A stretch of DNA of 64,000 nt, taken from assembly GCF_014643635.1 (NCBI RefSeq), contig NZ_BMJV01000001.1:744001-808000 (forward strand), written 5' to 3'. The stretch comes from Salipiger pallidus (GTDB lineage Bacteria > Pseudomonadota > Alphaproteobacteria > Rhodobacterales > Rhodobacteraceae). Shown piece after piece: positions 20,470 through 29,235 of this stretch (positions are counted from its first letter, which is position 1; each line of letters begins with the position of its first letter). The notes below the pieces were generated by a model, which saw only the letters and a program-made list of their open reading frames with translations, was not told the origin of the DNA and made no database searches. The translations under genes were made by a program, and so were the position numbers.

Positions 20470-20757
20470 TCAGGTAAGGGCTGGATCTTTGACGTCACGC
20501 ATCCGCTCTTCCAGCAGGTACAGACCTCGTGGCTTGCGGACGCGATAACGCGTGATACGCTTGAGCTCGGGGTAATGATCCCAGTTCCACGATGAATAGC
20601 CGCCCCCGGTGACCCTGGCGACCTGTCGCGCGGTGTACCCGAAACCGTCTTCGCTCACCACTTCGGCGATGGTACCGGGAGGCAGGGGACAGCCCTTGCC
20701 GTCATGCAGCCTCCAGACGCTCCAGTCTTCGCTGATGTCGTGTCGCATTGCCCTCAT
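20470..20757 (-). CDS. Small hypothetical protein, phage-accessory-like
   Basis: 95 residues from the ATG at 20757 (MRAMRHDISEDWSVW); a second ATG at 20748 is possible. The core WRLHDGKGCPLPPGTIAEVV followed by SSWNWDHYPELKRITRYR resembles short proteins often found in prophages (pattern W..Y.G..CP.P.GT.VEV), but I cannot name a family. It lies 138 bases downstream of the last GTPase gene on the same strand and converges with the amidase gene. It may belong to the GTPase transcript or be a separate acquisition. Confidence 0.5.
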   Translation of the reverse strand: MRAMRHDISEDWSVWRLHDGKGCPLPPGTIAEVVSEDGFGYTARQVARVTGGGYSSWNWDHYPELKRITRYRVRKPRGLYLLEERMRDVKDPALT

Positions 20758-20895
20758 CGAACCCCATGCCGAGAGGCGCGACTCTGCGGCTCTCTGACCA
20801 TGGAGATTTAAGCAAAGCGAAAGAGCAATCAACCTATGCGGTTTCGAAACTGATCCAGGTAAACAGAAACAATCTGTTTCCAGGCTATCTGCAGT

Positions 20896-22326
20896 TTAGG
20901 CAGGCGCATTGTTGGCTAGGCTGGCCATCCGTGTCAGCACAGCCGACGCCGTCCCCGCGCTCATCCGGCCGGAATCGCCCAGGAGGAAAACAAGCCCGAA
21001 GCCCGGCACCAGCTCGCAGGCGATGCGTGTGCCCGAACTTGCAATCGACAGCGCTTCGACCGTGTCTTCCTGCCCTTGGCGTTCCAGCAGGTCATCGAGG
21101 TTGACCATCATGGAGCTCAGCACCTCTCCCAGCGCAGAAACGCGCGCCGGGCAGCCGCAAATGACCGAACAGATGTCATCCTGGATCACCCCCGAGCATG
21201 CACCCGCCGGGAGGATCTCCGTGGCACCGGCAAGATTTGCGAGGATCTCTGGCGTAACGACCGTACGGGAGGCGTTTTCTGCCCCCTGCCCTGCATCCTT
21301 GCGCTTGGCAGGCTGCGTGTCATTGGCGACGGTAGGTGAGGCGGAGGGCTTCGGTTTCAACCTTGTGACAGGCGCCTCGTTCCGTGCCTTCGCCTCGTGG
21401 TTCTCGGGCCGGGACTCGGAGGCCGCGGACGGCTCGGCGGGCTTGGAGAGTTCGGGGGCCGCATCGGCGGGAGCTCCGAGGTCGGCAGCGCGCGCGCTTG
21501 TGTCGGGCTCGGCGGGAGGCTCGCGCCGCGAGGTGGTATCGGCGCTCTTGCGGAAGGTGGCGAGATCCACCAGCTTCCGCCCCTCCTCCTCGGAAAGGGA
21601 ACGCGGCTCAGGCTCGGTCAGCGGCACCCCGGCAAGGGTGCACAGCGATTTGCGGATGGCTTCGGCGCCGGATTCGGCCCAAGCCTCGTTGGACTGTGCA
21701 GCAGCGTCGATGACCGACTTGGCCCCCATCAGGAACCGGCAGTCACCGAAGATTCCGTCGGTTTCACGGCGCACCCGGCCCATCAGCTTGTCGCGATCCT
21801 CGATCGACCGCAGCTTGTCCCCGCGCGAGATCACGATCATCGTCTGCTTGGGCAGCGCATCTCCGAAGCGCTCCAGCATGGTCTTTTCGGTCAGGCGCCA
21901 GGCCTGTGAGGCGATGGTGACCCAGATCAGCATATCGATGTTGCGCATGCGCTCGATGTGCGAAGAATCGATCTCTTCGGCGGTGCTCAGCGGCACCTCG
22001 ATGAACTCGAACCGGCGCAGCTCGGGGGCGTCCAACCACAACCTGATCTGCGATGCACCGCGCAGCGTCTCGGGATCGGCCCCGATATCAAGCTGCACCA
22101 GCGAACCGTCGGGGTATTCAGCCTCGATCCCCGGGCAGTCGCGTACGCCTGCCACGATGCGCGGACGCGTGGTCTGCCCCATGTTGTCAGGCAAATGCCG
22201 ACCTCGGAACAAAGCGTTGAGTAGCGTCGATTTCCCACTGCTGACTTCACCGCAGATCGCGACCTGCAATGGGCGCGGCGCGGTCTTGGTCGCGGTGATG
22301 TTGCCATTCAGCGATTGACGCTGCAT
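20896..22326 (-). CDS. P-loop GTPase with degenerate G3 and C-terminal Roadblock-like domain
   Basis: 476 residues, last gene of the Roadblock/GTPase operon. Residues 20-235 are a TRAFAC-like GTPase: G1 is CGEVSSGKSTLLNAL (residues 25-39) and a G4-like SRGDKL lies at 167-172. The G3 position that should read DTPG is EVPL (residues 110-113), so the catalytic/switch-II Asp and Gly are missing and GTP hydrolysis may be impaired. Residues 240-355 are Ala/Pro/Glu-rich and disordered. Residues 358-474 have a predicted alpha-beta-beta-alpha-beta-beta-beta-alpha order (ACSGVIQDD, EALSIASSG, GLVFLLGDSGRMSAGTAS) that matches a Roadblock/LC7 fold. GAGGAG precedes the start; the gap to the upstream gene is 13 bases. 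The Roadblock call is inferred by eye. Confidence 0.75.
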   Translation of the reverse strand: MQRQSLNGNITATKTAPRPLQVAICGEVSSGKSTLLNALFRGRHLPDNMGQTTRPRIVAGVRDCPGIEAEYPDGSLVQLDIGADPETLRGASQIRLWLDAPELRRFEFIEVPLSTAEEIDSSHIERMRNIDMLIWVTIASQAWRLTEKTMLERFGDALPKQTMIVISRGDKLRSIEDRDKLMGRVRRETDGIFGDCRFLMGAKSVIDAAAQSNEAWAESGAEAIRKSLCTLAGVPLTEPEPRSLSEEEGRKLVDLATFRKSADTTSRREPPAEPDTSARAADLGAPADAAPELSKPAEPSAASESRPENHEAKARNEAPVTRLKPKPSASPTVANDTQPAKRKDAGQGAENASRTVVTPEILANLAGATEILPAGACSGVIQDDICSVICGCPARVSALGEVLSSMMVNLDDLLERQGQEDTVEALSIASSGTRIACELVPGFGLVFLLGDSGRMSAGTASAVLTRMASLANNAPA

Positions 22327-22339
22327 TCAAGGGTTCTCC

Positions 22340-24460
22340 TCAGGCGGCCTCGGCAAGATCAGCCCGCCGAAGCGCGCCGTCTATCGACCCATAATTCAAA
22401 AGCCTGCGTTCGAGAATATCCATCTGGCCTTGCAGCCTCTGCGCAATACTGCGTTGCAAATCAACATCATTTGCGACGCGCTCCATTTCGGCCTTGCTTT
22501 TCTTGAGGCGGTGTCGGCGTTCGGACAGACCCGCGTCGACCATCCGCAGCAACACTTGGAGCCGCGAGAGCCCGGCAGAGGCACGCTCCACCTGTGCCTC
22601 ATTGAAGGCGGCGAGGATCTTTTCCACCGCCGGGCGCATTTCTGCGGCGGCGATGGTGCGCAATGCGGTGAGCGAAGCATCGATGTCGATGCTGGGGCGT
22701 TTCCAGAACGACCAGCCCCGGTCCGAGATCATGTCCACCCGCAGCGTGCGCCGCGACAGGGTCAGGGTCGAGGCGAAGCTGTCGTAGGGCAGCTGGTCCA
22801 GCGTCACGTTCTCGGCGATGTCGTCGAACATGTCCTCCAGAGTCTGGCGGCAGGCATGCAGGCAGTTGGTCAGTGCCACATCGGTTCCGGCACGGGACTT
22901 GTCGAAGGCCCGGCGAACATGGCCCTCGACCGTGGACTGAAGTTCGGAGACATCGAATTCGATCACTTTGTCCGACCCGTTGCGCATGCTGTCACGGAAC
23001 ATGCGCTCTTCGAGCAAAGGCTTCTGGTCGGTCACGAAGGTTTCGATGCCGGTCACCAGCTGGCCCTCGAGCTTGGACCAGGACTTGCTGATGACCTTGT
23101 CGATCTGCACCTCGGCCGCTTCGATATGTGACTGAAGCCTGTTGTGCAGCGCATCGATTCCATCGATTTCGGCCTGCAGTTCGTTGACAGCATCATGGGC
23201 GACATCGAAGCGCACGCTTTCGATCTGCAGCTGCAGCGAGTCGCGTTCACGCTTGGCAGCGAACTGGGCGCCGCTGATCTCGGCACGGATGTCCTCGCGC
23301 AGGCGGCGCAGGTAGCGCCCGCCATTACCGCCGTCGATCACCTCCGACAGGGTCGCTCGCAGCCGGTCCATGCCTGATGCCAGCGCCAGCCGGTCGTCAC
23401 GGTGCGACGGCACGGTGCCGATGGTGGCGCGCAGGTAAGCGGCCAGTTCCTCGGTGTCGAGCCGGGCGCGCGCCGCCTCGGCACGCTCGTCCTCACGCAA
23501 TACGAGGTCGGCCATGTAGGCGCTGCCAGCAGTGATGCGGAACTCGATGTCCGGGATCGCCTGCCGCAGGCGGGTGGACACGTCGGCCATGACCCGCGGC
23601 ACCTCGGAGGCGTAATCGTCAAGCTCGTCGATGCGGTTGACGAAGATCACCACTTCCTTGCCGTCCTGTTCCGCGAGGATGCGGATCAGGGCAATGTCCA
23701 CGTCGGTCAGCGGCTGGTGCGCCGACAGGACCATGACGAAAACGTCCGACTTGTCGAGGCTGCGGCAGGTGAACTCGTCCCGCACCAGGAACGGATCGTT
23801 TACGCCGGGGGTGTCGGTGATGATCGTCGGCACCTCGAAGCCCGGCACCTTCATGTAGACATTCGCCACCTTGGTCAGTGACGCGTAGCGGCCGAGCGCA
23901 TCACGGCCAAGCCCGTCGTCCGAACCGGGACCGGCACAGACATAGCGCTTGAGCATGTCGGGCGTGAGGTAGTCGTAATCATGATGGCTGCCAAGCAGCG
24001 TGTGATAGTGCTTTCCCAGGCGGCGCTGCGCCCGGTCACGCATCTCGTCGCTCTGTCGGCGCAGCAGGTCGGTGTCGAAGCCCGGCAGCAGCTTTTCGGT
24101 AAGCTCGCGGATCTTCGAACCGCCGTTGACGATCTCGTCCCAGTCCTGTTCCTCGAAGAACTCGAATCGGGCGCCGGACAGCGGATCACCGGGCACGTTG
24201 ATGCGGATGTTCGTCACCACCGAGGTCCACGGATTGACATCCGACGGCAGGAAATCATGCTGGTGCAACAAGGCGTTGACGAAAGTCGACTTGCCGGCCT
24301 TCACCTGCCCGATCACGGCCACCCGTGCCGCCCAGGCATCGACCTTGGTCTTGAGATCGCGGAACGTGTCTCGGGTCTCACGACCGCCGACCTTTACAAG
24401 CGTGTCGAGAGTTTCTGCGAGGAAGTCCAGTTCCTTGCGCTGGTTCGGAGCGATCTTCAT
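22340..24460 (-). CDS. Dynamin-like GTPase (second large paralogue of the operon)
   Basis: 706 residues. Helical N-terminus, then a dynamin-family GTPase domain: G1 GQVKAGKSTFVNAL (residues 51-64), G2 region LPSDVNPWTSVVT (71-83), G3 DTPGVND (216-222) and G4 NRIDEL (275-280). The stretch between G2 and G3 is much longer than in Ras-type proteins, as in bacterial dynamin-like proteins. After residue 370 it is mainly long helices with coiled-coil character (RDSLQLQIESVRF, HRLKKSKAEMERVAND), with an aromatic patch GWSFWKRP that could be a membrane-touching tip. Starts with ATGA overlap to the preceding GTPase and a GGGAG site. Proposed role: membrane remodelling or tethering; unknown in detail. 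Confidence 0.85.
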   Translation of the reverse strand: MKIAPNQRKELDFLAETLDTLVKVGGRETRDTFRDLKTKVDAWAARVAVIGQVKAGKSTFVNALLHQHDFLPSDVNPWTSVVTNIRINVPGDPLSGARFEFFEEQDWDEIVNGGSKIRELTEKLLPGFDTDLLRRQSDEMRDRAQRRLGKHYHTLLGSHHDYDYLTPDMLKRYVCAGPGSDDGLGRDALGRYASLTKVANVYMKVPGFEVPTIITDTPGVNDPFLVRDEFTCRSLDKSDVFVMVLSAHQPLTDVDIALIRILAEQDGKEVVIFVNRIDELDDYASEVPRVMADVSTRLRQAIPDIEFRITAGSAYMADLVLREDERAEAARARLDTEELAAYLRATIGTVPSHRDDRLALASGMDRLRATLSEVIDGGNGGRYLRRLREDIRAEISGAQFAAKRERDSLQLQIESVRFDVAHDAVNELQAEIDGIDALHNRLQSHIEAAEVQIDKVISKSWSKLEGQLVTGIETFVTDQKPLLEERMFRDSMRNGSDKVIEFDVSELQSTVEGHVRRAFDKSRAGTDVALTNCLHACRQTLEDMFDDIAENVTLDQLPYDSFASTLTLSRRTLRVDMISDRGWSFWKRPSIDIDASLTALRTIAAAEMRPAVEKILAAFNEAQVERASAGLSRLQVLLRMVDAGLSERRHRLKKSKAEMERVANDVDLQRSIAQRLQGQMDILERRLLNYGSIDGALRRADLAEAA

Positions 24461-25704
24461 TTTTGTCTCCCGATGGAGGCTTGGCCCGTGGCCTGCAACA
24501 GCCTGGCAATTTCATCCCGGTCCGTCTCGGATCTCGCGGGCAGCGTATCGTCTCGTGCGGCAGCGGAAGCGGAGGCGGCAGCCTCAACGGCCAGCTGATG
24601 GTCGAGCAGGTCGATGAAGCGCTCGATACGATTGAGGATCTGACCCGTGTTCACGAGGCCCGCGCTGCCTCCCAGTTCGCGCCAGAGCGCCCGGGCGCGC
24701 CCCATACCCGGCGCAAGCGGCGGCGGTGCGACCGGCGCGCTCATGGCGCAGGCCGGGGCCGCCGGGGTGGCAGCGGGTGCCGTCCGGGGCGCAGCCTTCG
24801 GTGCGGGCGTGGGTGCGGCCGAAGCCTTGGTCGCGGGCTTGGAGTCCGCCACAGGCTTGGCATCGGCAGAGGCGCCAGACGCCGCGGCGTGCCGCTGCAG
24901 GCGCATCAGGTCGCGCGCCGCCGGAACGGACACCCGGCGTGGCGCGGGCTTCGATGTCCCGTCCGCCTGCGCCGCAGCCTGACGGCGCGCCGCGATGGCG
25001 ACGGCCCGCCGGACCTGCGGCGCGTCGACGCCTGGCAGTGTGGGCAGCGTGGGCACCAGATCACGCAGATGCGACAGCACCCGAGCAACGTCACGATCAC
25101 TGAGGGTCGAGCCCAGCAGGATGCTGGAAAAGAACGGCTTTGCCTCGCGGGTGACACGCCGCATCACGCGTTCGACCGAACGCTGGTCCTGAAGGCGGTC
25201 GGCATGGGTGACCAGCAGGGTGGCATTGTCGCGCAGCACCTGCGGCATGTCCTGCCACACGGCTTTCTCGCTCTGCCGCCAGGCCTGGGTGGCGTTGGTG
25301 CACCACACGACGGCGTCGGCGTAATCCACCATGCGCTGCCATGTTTCGGGTGGGATGTTGGGGTCGGAATTTCCGGGCGTGTCGATGATCTCGAAACTGT
25401 CGAGGATCGGCGCACCATGGGCCACCACACCGAAGGCGGTGGTCGCGAGATCGAAGGCCTCGATGCCGTCCACCTCGCGTTCGGTGCCGTCATGGGCGAT
25501 GGCCACGCGCAGCCCCGAGCCGGACACCAGCCAGATCGGCGGCAGTGCCGTGGAGACCACGTTCGACGGCAGCACCGCCTCGCCCAGCAGGCCCGAGATC
25601 AGTTGCGTCTTGCCCGAGCTGAATTCACCCGCCACGAGGATGCGTGGCAGGCGCGCAGGGCGCGGTGCGGCAGGGCGGCGGGCGGCGCGGTTGGCGTCTG
25701 TCAT
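24457..25704 (-). CDS. Small dynamin-related GTPase with disordered tail
   Basis: 415 residues. The GTPase core has G1 AGEFSSGKTQLISGLL (residues 25-40), G2-like VVSTALPPIWL, an intact G3 DTPGNSDP (108-115) and a G4-like THADRL (166-171). It shares CTNATQAWRQSEK with the VTIASQAWRLTEK of the 20896 GTPase, so the two are paralogues, but this copy keeps DTPG. Residues 240-335 are Ala/Pro/Lys-rich and disordered, with a short helical C-terminus (GQILNRIERFIDLLDHQL). Both junctions are ATGA overlaps (25701-25704 and 24457-24460) and GGAGG precedes the start, so translation is coupled to the flanking dynamin-like genes. Confidence 0.8.
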   Translation of the reverse strand: MTDANRAARRPAAPRPARLPRILVAGEFSSGKTQLISGLLGEAVLPSNVVSTALPPIWLVSGSGLRVAIAHDGTEREVDGIEAFDLATTAFGVVAHGAPILDSFEIIDTPGNSDPNIPPETWQRMVDYADAVVWCTNATQAWRQSEKAVWQDMPQVLRDNATLLVTHADRLQDQRSVERVMRRVTREAKPFFSSILLGSTLSDRDVARVLSHLRDLVPTLPTLPGVDAPQVRRAVAIAARRQAAAQADGTSKPAPRRVSVPAARDLMRLQRHAAASGASADAKPVADSKPATKASAAPTPAPKAAPRTAPAATPAAPACAMSAPVAPPPLAPGMGRARALWRELGGSAGLVNTGQILNRIERFIDLLDHQLAVEAAASASAAARDDTLPARSETDRDEIARLLQATGQASIGRQK

Positions 25705-27668
25705 GCGATCAGCCTCCGGGGTTCGTCGGAGCCGTCACGGTCTCCGGTCATATCATGGGCGCAGTCGAGCACCGCGCGGGCAAAGGCGCCCTGATCCATG
25801 GCAAAAGTTTCGATGACCTCGCGGGTGGCCTGCACCGCCGGGTCGAAAACCTGGGTCAGAAGGTCGTCGATCAGCGGTGCGATCTCGGCCTCGATGAGCG
25901 CGCGATAGCGCTTTGCGGCGGCCTTGCGGTGTCCGAATTTCCAGAAGCGGCGCCACCACGGCCCCTCGAGATCGAGGCTGAGCGTGCGCGCCAGCACCGT
26001 CGGCGCCTTGTGCTGCGGCTGTTCGGGGAAATCGACGCTGCCGCTGTCACGGGTGACGCCCAGATCATCGTGAAAGATATCATCCATACCGTCCATCACC
26101 ATGTCCAGCCCCGCTTCTCCCTCACGGCGCAGGCGCACCGTGGCCGAGGTGAAGGCCGCCTTCATCGCCATGCGCAGCGAGCTGGGGTCATGCTTCCACG
26201 AGCTGAATTCACCGTAGAGGTTGATATGGGCCTGCAACGCCTCGATTGCGGATTCCACAAAGGTTTCCTGCCCGCGCTCCAGCCGTTCCCGCAACTGACC
26301 GCGAACCACGGCGGCGCGTTCGTCAAAGGCCTCGAGCGCGGCCTCGCGCACCTCGGCCACGCTCAGCGAGAGCTCACGAGAGCCAAAGCCTTCCCGGATG
26401 TTGGTGGTGCCATCCTGCGCCGCGATGTTTTCGACCGTCTCGCTCATCTCGATGATGGCGTCGATGTCCGAACGCACGTCGGCCAGCAGCGCACGGCACG
26501 GCCCGTCGACGACGCGCGCGGCGATGGCACGGTGCAGCGCCGGCACCCCCGATGCGTCCATGGCCGCAAGGCGCATGCCCTCTTCGGTGTCGAGATGCTT
26601 GCCCTTGGCCATCCGCCCCAGGGCAGCAGCGCTGGCGGGGCCGAGAGTGAACTCACCGGGGCTGAGCGCCGCATTGGCCCAGGCTCCGCTGCCGAACAGG
26701 ATCTCCACGTCCTGCGCAAGGCCCATGCGCCCGAGAGTGCGGCGGATCGAGACCTCGATGCGCTCGGCCTCGCCCAGCGGATCGGCCAGCTCGTCCATCC
26801 GGTTCACGAAAATCAGCACCTCGCGCGCCTCGACGCTGCAGATGATGCGCAGCAAGGCCAGGTCCATGGTCGACAACGCCTGGTGCGCGGACAGCACGAC
26901 AACGCAGACCCGGCTGTCGGAAATGGCGTTGAGCGTGATCTGCTCGCGCATCATGAAGGTGTCGTTGACCCCGGGCGTGTCGCGCAGGCAAAGCCCGCGC
27001 GGCAACCCGGGCAGGTCGATATAAAGATCCGCAGCCTTGGTGACATCGGCGAACACACCGTCGCTGGCGCCTGCGTCCAGCTCGTCAGGATCACCGTAGC
27101 AGACGTAGCGGTCGATCACGTCCTTGTCGATTTCCGGGAAGGCGTGGCTGGTGCCCAGCAGCTCATCGAAGGCGTCACCAAGGCGCTCTTCGGTGGTCTG
27201 GCGCATCTCGTTGACCTGCGCGCGCACTTCCTTGGCCTCTCCGGAAAAACCGGCGCGCGCGGCCATTTCGCCCAGCCGGCCACCGGTCGCCACGAGCCGG
27301 TCCCATTCATGCGCATCGAAAAAGCGGAACAGCGCGCGGGTGTGCGGCGGCCTCTGGCGGCTGTTCACATGGATCCCGGTGATCACCGAGGTCCAGGGAT
27401 TGACGTCAGACGGCAGCAGGTCGGTTTCACCGATCAGCGCATTCAGCAGCGTACTCTTGCCCGACTTGACCTGTCCGATGATGCTGACCTGCGGCTCGAA
27501 CGACCGGATCTTTTCGAGAACCCGGTCGACGGGCTCCTCGACAAAATCGAGCCCGACCTCCGCGTAGTCCTCGACGGAGTGTTCCATCTTGTCGAGCGTA
27601 TCCCAGAAGGCGTTCAGTTCCTCGAAGCCTTCACGGTGTTTCAGTCGGACAGGGTTGGCAGGAGCCAT
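25701..27668 (-). CDS. Dynamin-like GTPase (first large paralogue of the operon)
   Basis: 655 residues from the ATG at 27668 (MAPANPVRLK); a GTG at 27725 would add 19 residues without a domain. G1 GQVKSGKSTLLNAL is at 65-78, the G2 region LPSDVNPWTSVIT at 85-97, G3 DTPGVND at 230-236 and G4 NRMDEL at 289-294. LPSDVNPWTSV is shared exactly with the 22340 protein, so these are paralogues and may form hetero-oligomers as paired bacterial dynamins do. The C-terminal half is helical with an aromatic/basic patch (WWRRFWKFGHRK) that could bind membrane. It follows the Roadblock gene and overlaps the next gene by ATGA. Confidence 0.87.
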   Translation of the reverse strand: MAPANPVRLKHREGFEELNAFWDTLDKMEHSVEDYAEVGLDFVEEPVDRVLEKIRSFEPQVSIIGQVKSGKSTLLNALIGETDLLPSDVNPWTSVITGIHVNSRQRPPHTRALFRFFDAHEWDRLVATGGRLGEMAARAGFSGEAKEVRAQVNEMRQTTEERLGDAFDELLGTSHAFPEIDKDVIDRYVCYGDPDELDAGASDGVFADVTKAADLYIDLPGLPRGLCLRDTPGVNDTFMMREQITLNAISDSRVCVVVLSAHQALSTMDLALLRIICSVEAREVLIFVNRMDELADPLGEAERIEVSIRRTLGRMGLAQDVEILFGSGAWANAALSPGEFTLGPASAAALGRMAKGKHLDTEEGMRLAAMDASGVPALHRAIAARVVDGPCRALLADVRSDIDAIIEMSETVENIAAQDGTTNIREGFGSRELSLSVAEVREAALEAFDERAAVVRGQLRERLERGQETFVESAIEALQAHINLYGEFSSWKHDPSSLRMAMKAAFTSATVRLRREGEAGLDMVMDGMDDIFHDDLGVTRDSGSVDFPEQPQHKAPTVLARTLSLDLEGPWWRRFWKFGHRKAAAKRYRALIEAEIAPLIDDLLTQVFDPAVQATREVIETFAMDQGAFARAVLDCAHDMTGDRDGSDEPRRLIA

Positions 27669-27761
27669 GACGTCTCGCTTTGTCGCTTGCGGGTTCACTG
27701 GGTACGGTACGGCCTCCCCGCACACCGGATGACACCGGCGTGCCGGGCTGGCAAATTGGGA

Positions 27762-28118
27762 TCAGACCTTGAGCGTGCCTTCGACGCTTTTCACCTTGAG
27801 GCGCGCCATACCGAGGTTGGACGAGCCGCGATCAAGCGCGACATAGACGAACACTGCAGGGTTGTGGGCCAGCGGGCGGATTAGGTGCATCTGCTTGCCG
27901 AGGGTAATGAGGATATCCTCGATTCCGTCGTCAAGACCCAGCGCCTTCATGGCTGCCGACTTGGCCCGCACCACTTCGGTATTGTAGGCGCCGGCTGCCT
28001 CCAGGTCGAAGGGGGTGTTGCTGGTCTGGCTGGCAAGCATCAGGCCGGTGTCGGAATCGACGAGGCATGCGCCGATAAAGCCGGACAGTTCCTTGAGTTC
28101 GGAGAGGTTGGTGGACAT
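27762..28118 (-). CDS. Roadblock/LC7-domain protein heading the GTPase operon
   Basis: 118 residues, essentially one Roadblock/LC7 domain: a first helix (NLSELKELS), strand GFIGACLVDSDTGLMLAS, a long central helix (AYNTEVVRAKSAAMKAL), paired strands (IEDILITLGKQMHLIRPL) and the final strand-helix AVFVYVALDRGSSNLGMARLK. Such proteins (MglB, streptomycete CvnB) dimerise and act as regulators or GAPs of small GTPases. As the first gene of a run with four GTPases it is the likely partner or regulator of one or more of them. Gap to the next gene is short. Its ribosome-binding site is weak. Confidence 0.88.
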   Translation of the reverse strand: MSTNLSELKELSGFIGACLVDSDTGLMLASQTSNTPFDLEAAGAYNTEVVRAKSAAMKALGLDDGIEDILITLGKQMHLIRPLAHNPAVFVYVALDRGSSNLGMARLKVKSVEGTLKV

Positions 28119-28474
28119 TGGGGAAAGCCTTATTCGTGTATTTTCTGTTAAGCTCTTTTCCTAGGCTCATATGGTCAAAATGGGATGCGTTAGCGAAACA
28201 TTAGGGCCTTTTGCCTCCCAATTGCGGCGGTATCGCCACAATTCAAAGGACATCGACCCCATTGTTCTGACTGGAATTTTTCGGGGAAGACCGCTTACAT
28301 ACCAACGATATTAAGCGTTTGCGCACCTGCAGCCCCGGTTTTGCAAGTCGTTTTCGCCGCAAAGCCGCCCATCAGGTTAATGCTGCGTAAGCACCGCATC
28401 GTTCCTTTACTGGCAACAGGGCCGCATTACTGTTTCCGGTGATTCACAGAATGAAGCAAATGCGGAGATCTTCC
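28119..28474. promoter_or_regulatory. Divergent control region of the Roadblock/GTPase operon and the MBL-fold hydrolase
   Basis: A 356-base region without genes, richer in A+T than its surroundings. Near the middle is an operator-like dyad: AATTG (28220-28224), GGCG (28226-28229), CGCC (28234-28237), CAATT (28239-28243), symmetric around GTAT with one mismatched pair. It is about 100 bases ahead of the Roadblock start and 230 ahead of the hydrolase. A TTGACC on the minus strand near 28173-28178 could be a -35 element. No other clear signal is visible. Confidence 0.45.
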
Positions 28475-29167
28475 ATGAACATCATCTGGCTTGGCCACGG
28501 CTCCTTCCGGCTCGAGATCGAGGATCAGGTCTTGCTGATCGACCCCTGGCTTGAGGGTAATCCCATGATGCCCAACGATCGACAGGCCGAAGCGCTCGAG
28601 GGCGCGACGCACTTCCTGATGACCCATGGCCACTTCGACCACGTCACCGGCGTGGCCGAGCTGGCCGCGAAACACGATCTCCCGGTGTCGGGCATGTTCG
28701 AACTCATCAACCTGCTCGAGGCGCAAGGAGCGCCGGCGGGCCATGCCTTCAACAAGGGCGGCACGATTGCGCTCGGGGGTGTCGAGGTGTCGCTGGTGCC
28801 CGCTTCGCACAGCGCGGGCATGAAGGTTGGCGACCGGGCGGTTTATGCCGGGACGGAATGCGGCCTTGTCATCCGCGGCGATGGGCATTGCATCTACTTC
28901 TCGGGCGACACCACGCTGATGGCCGACATGGCGTGGATCGGGGATTACTACAAACCCGACATCGGCATGCTTTGCGCGGGCGGCTATTACACCATGGACA
29001 TGAAGATGGCGGCCTACGCGGCGAAGACATACTTCGACTTCAAGACCGTCATCCCCATGCATTACCGCACCTTCCCTGCGCTGGAGCAATCCGCCGAGGA
29101 TCTCGCCGCTGGCCTGCCCGGCGTGACGGTGATCGAGCCGCAGGTGCTTGAGCCGATCAAGATCTGA
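28475..29167 (+). CDS. Metal-dependent hydrolase, metallo-beta-lactamase fold (UPF0173/UlaG-like)
   Basis: 230 residues from the ATG at 28475 (MNIIWLGHGSFRL), with GGAG 9 bases ahead. The HxHxDH motif is THGHFDHV (His51, His53, Asp55, His56); LVPASHSAG, YFSGDTTLMADM and IPMHYRTFP add the other metal ligands. This matches the UPF0173 branch of the metallo-beta-lactamase fold, which resembles L-ascorbate-6-phosphate lactonase; the substrate is unknown. It is divergent from the Roadblock operon. Confidence 0.88.
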   Translation: MNIIWLGHGSFRLEIEDQVLLIDPWLEGNPMMPNDRQAEALEGATHFLMTHGHFDHVTGVAELAAKHDLPVSGMFELINLLEAQGAPAGHAFNKGGTIALGGVEVSLVPASHSAGMKVGDRAVYAGTECGLVIRGDGHCIYFSGDTTLMADMAWIGDYYKPDIGMLCAGGYYTMDMKMAAYAAKTYFDFKTVIPMHYRTFPALEQSAEDLAAGLPGVTVIEPQVLEPIKI

Positions 29168-29235
29168 TCCCCCCGCGCCGCCGCCTTTCGCTTGGCGGCG
29201 GCGCACCCTATAGTCCGCATCAGGGCATCGCAGCC

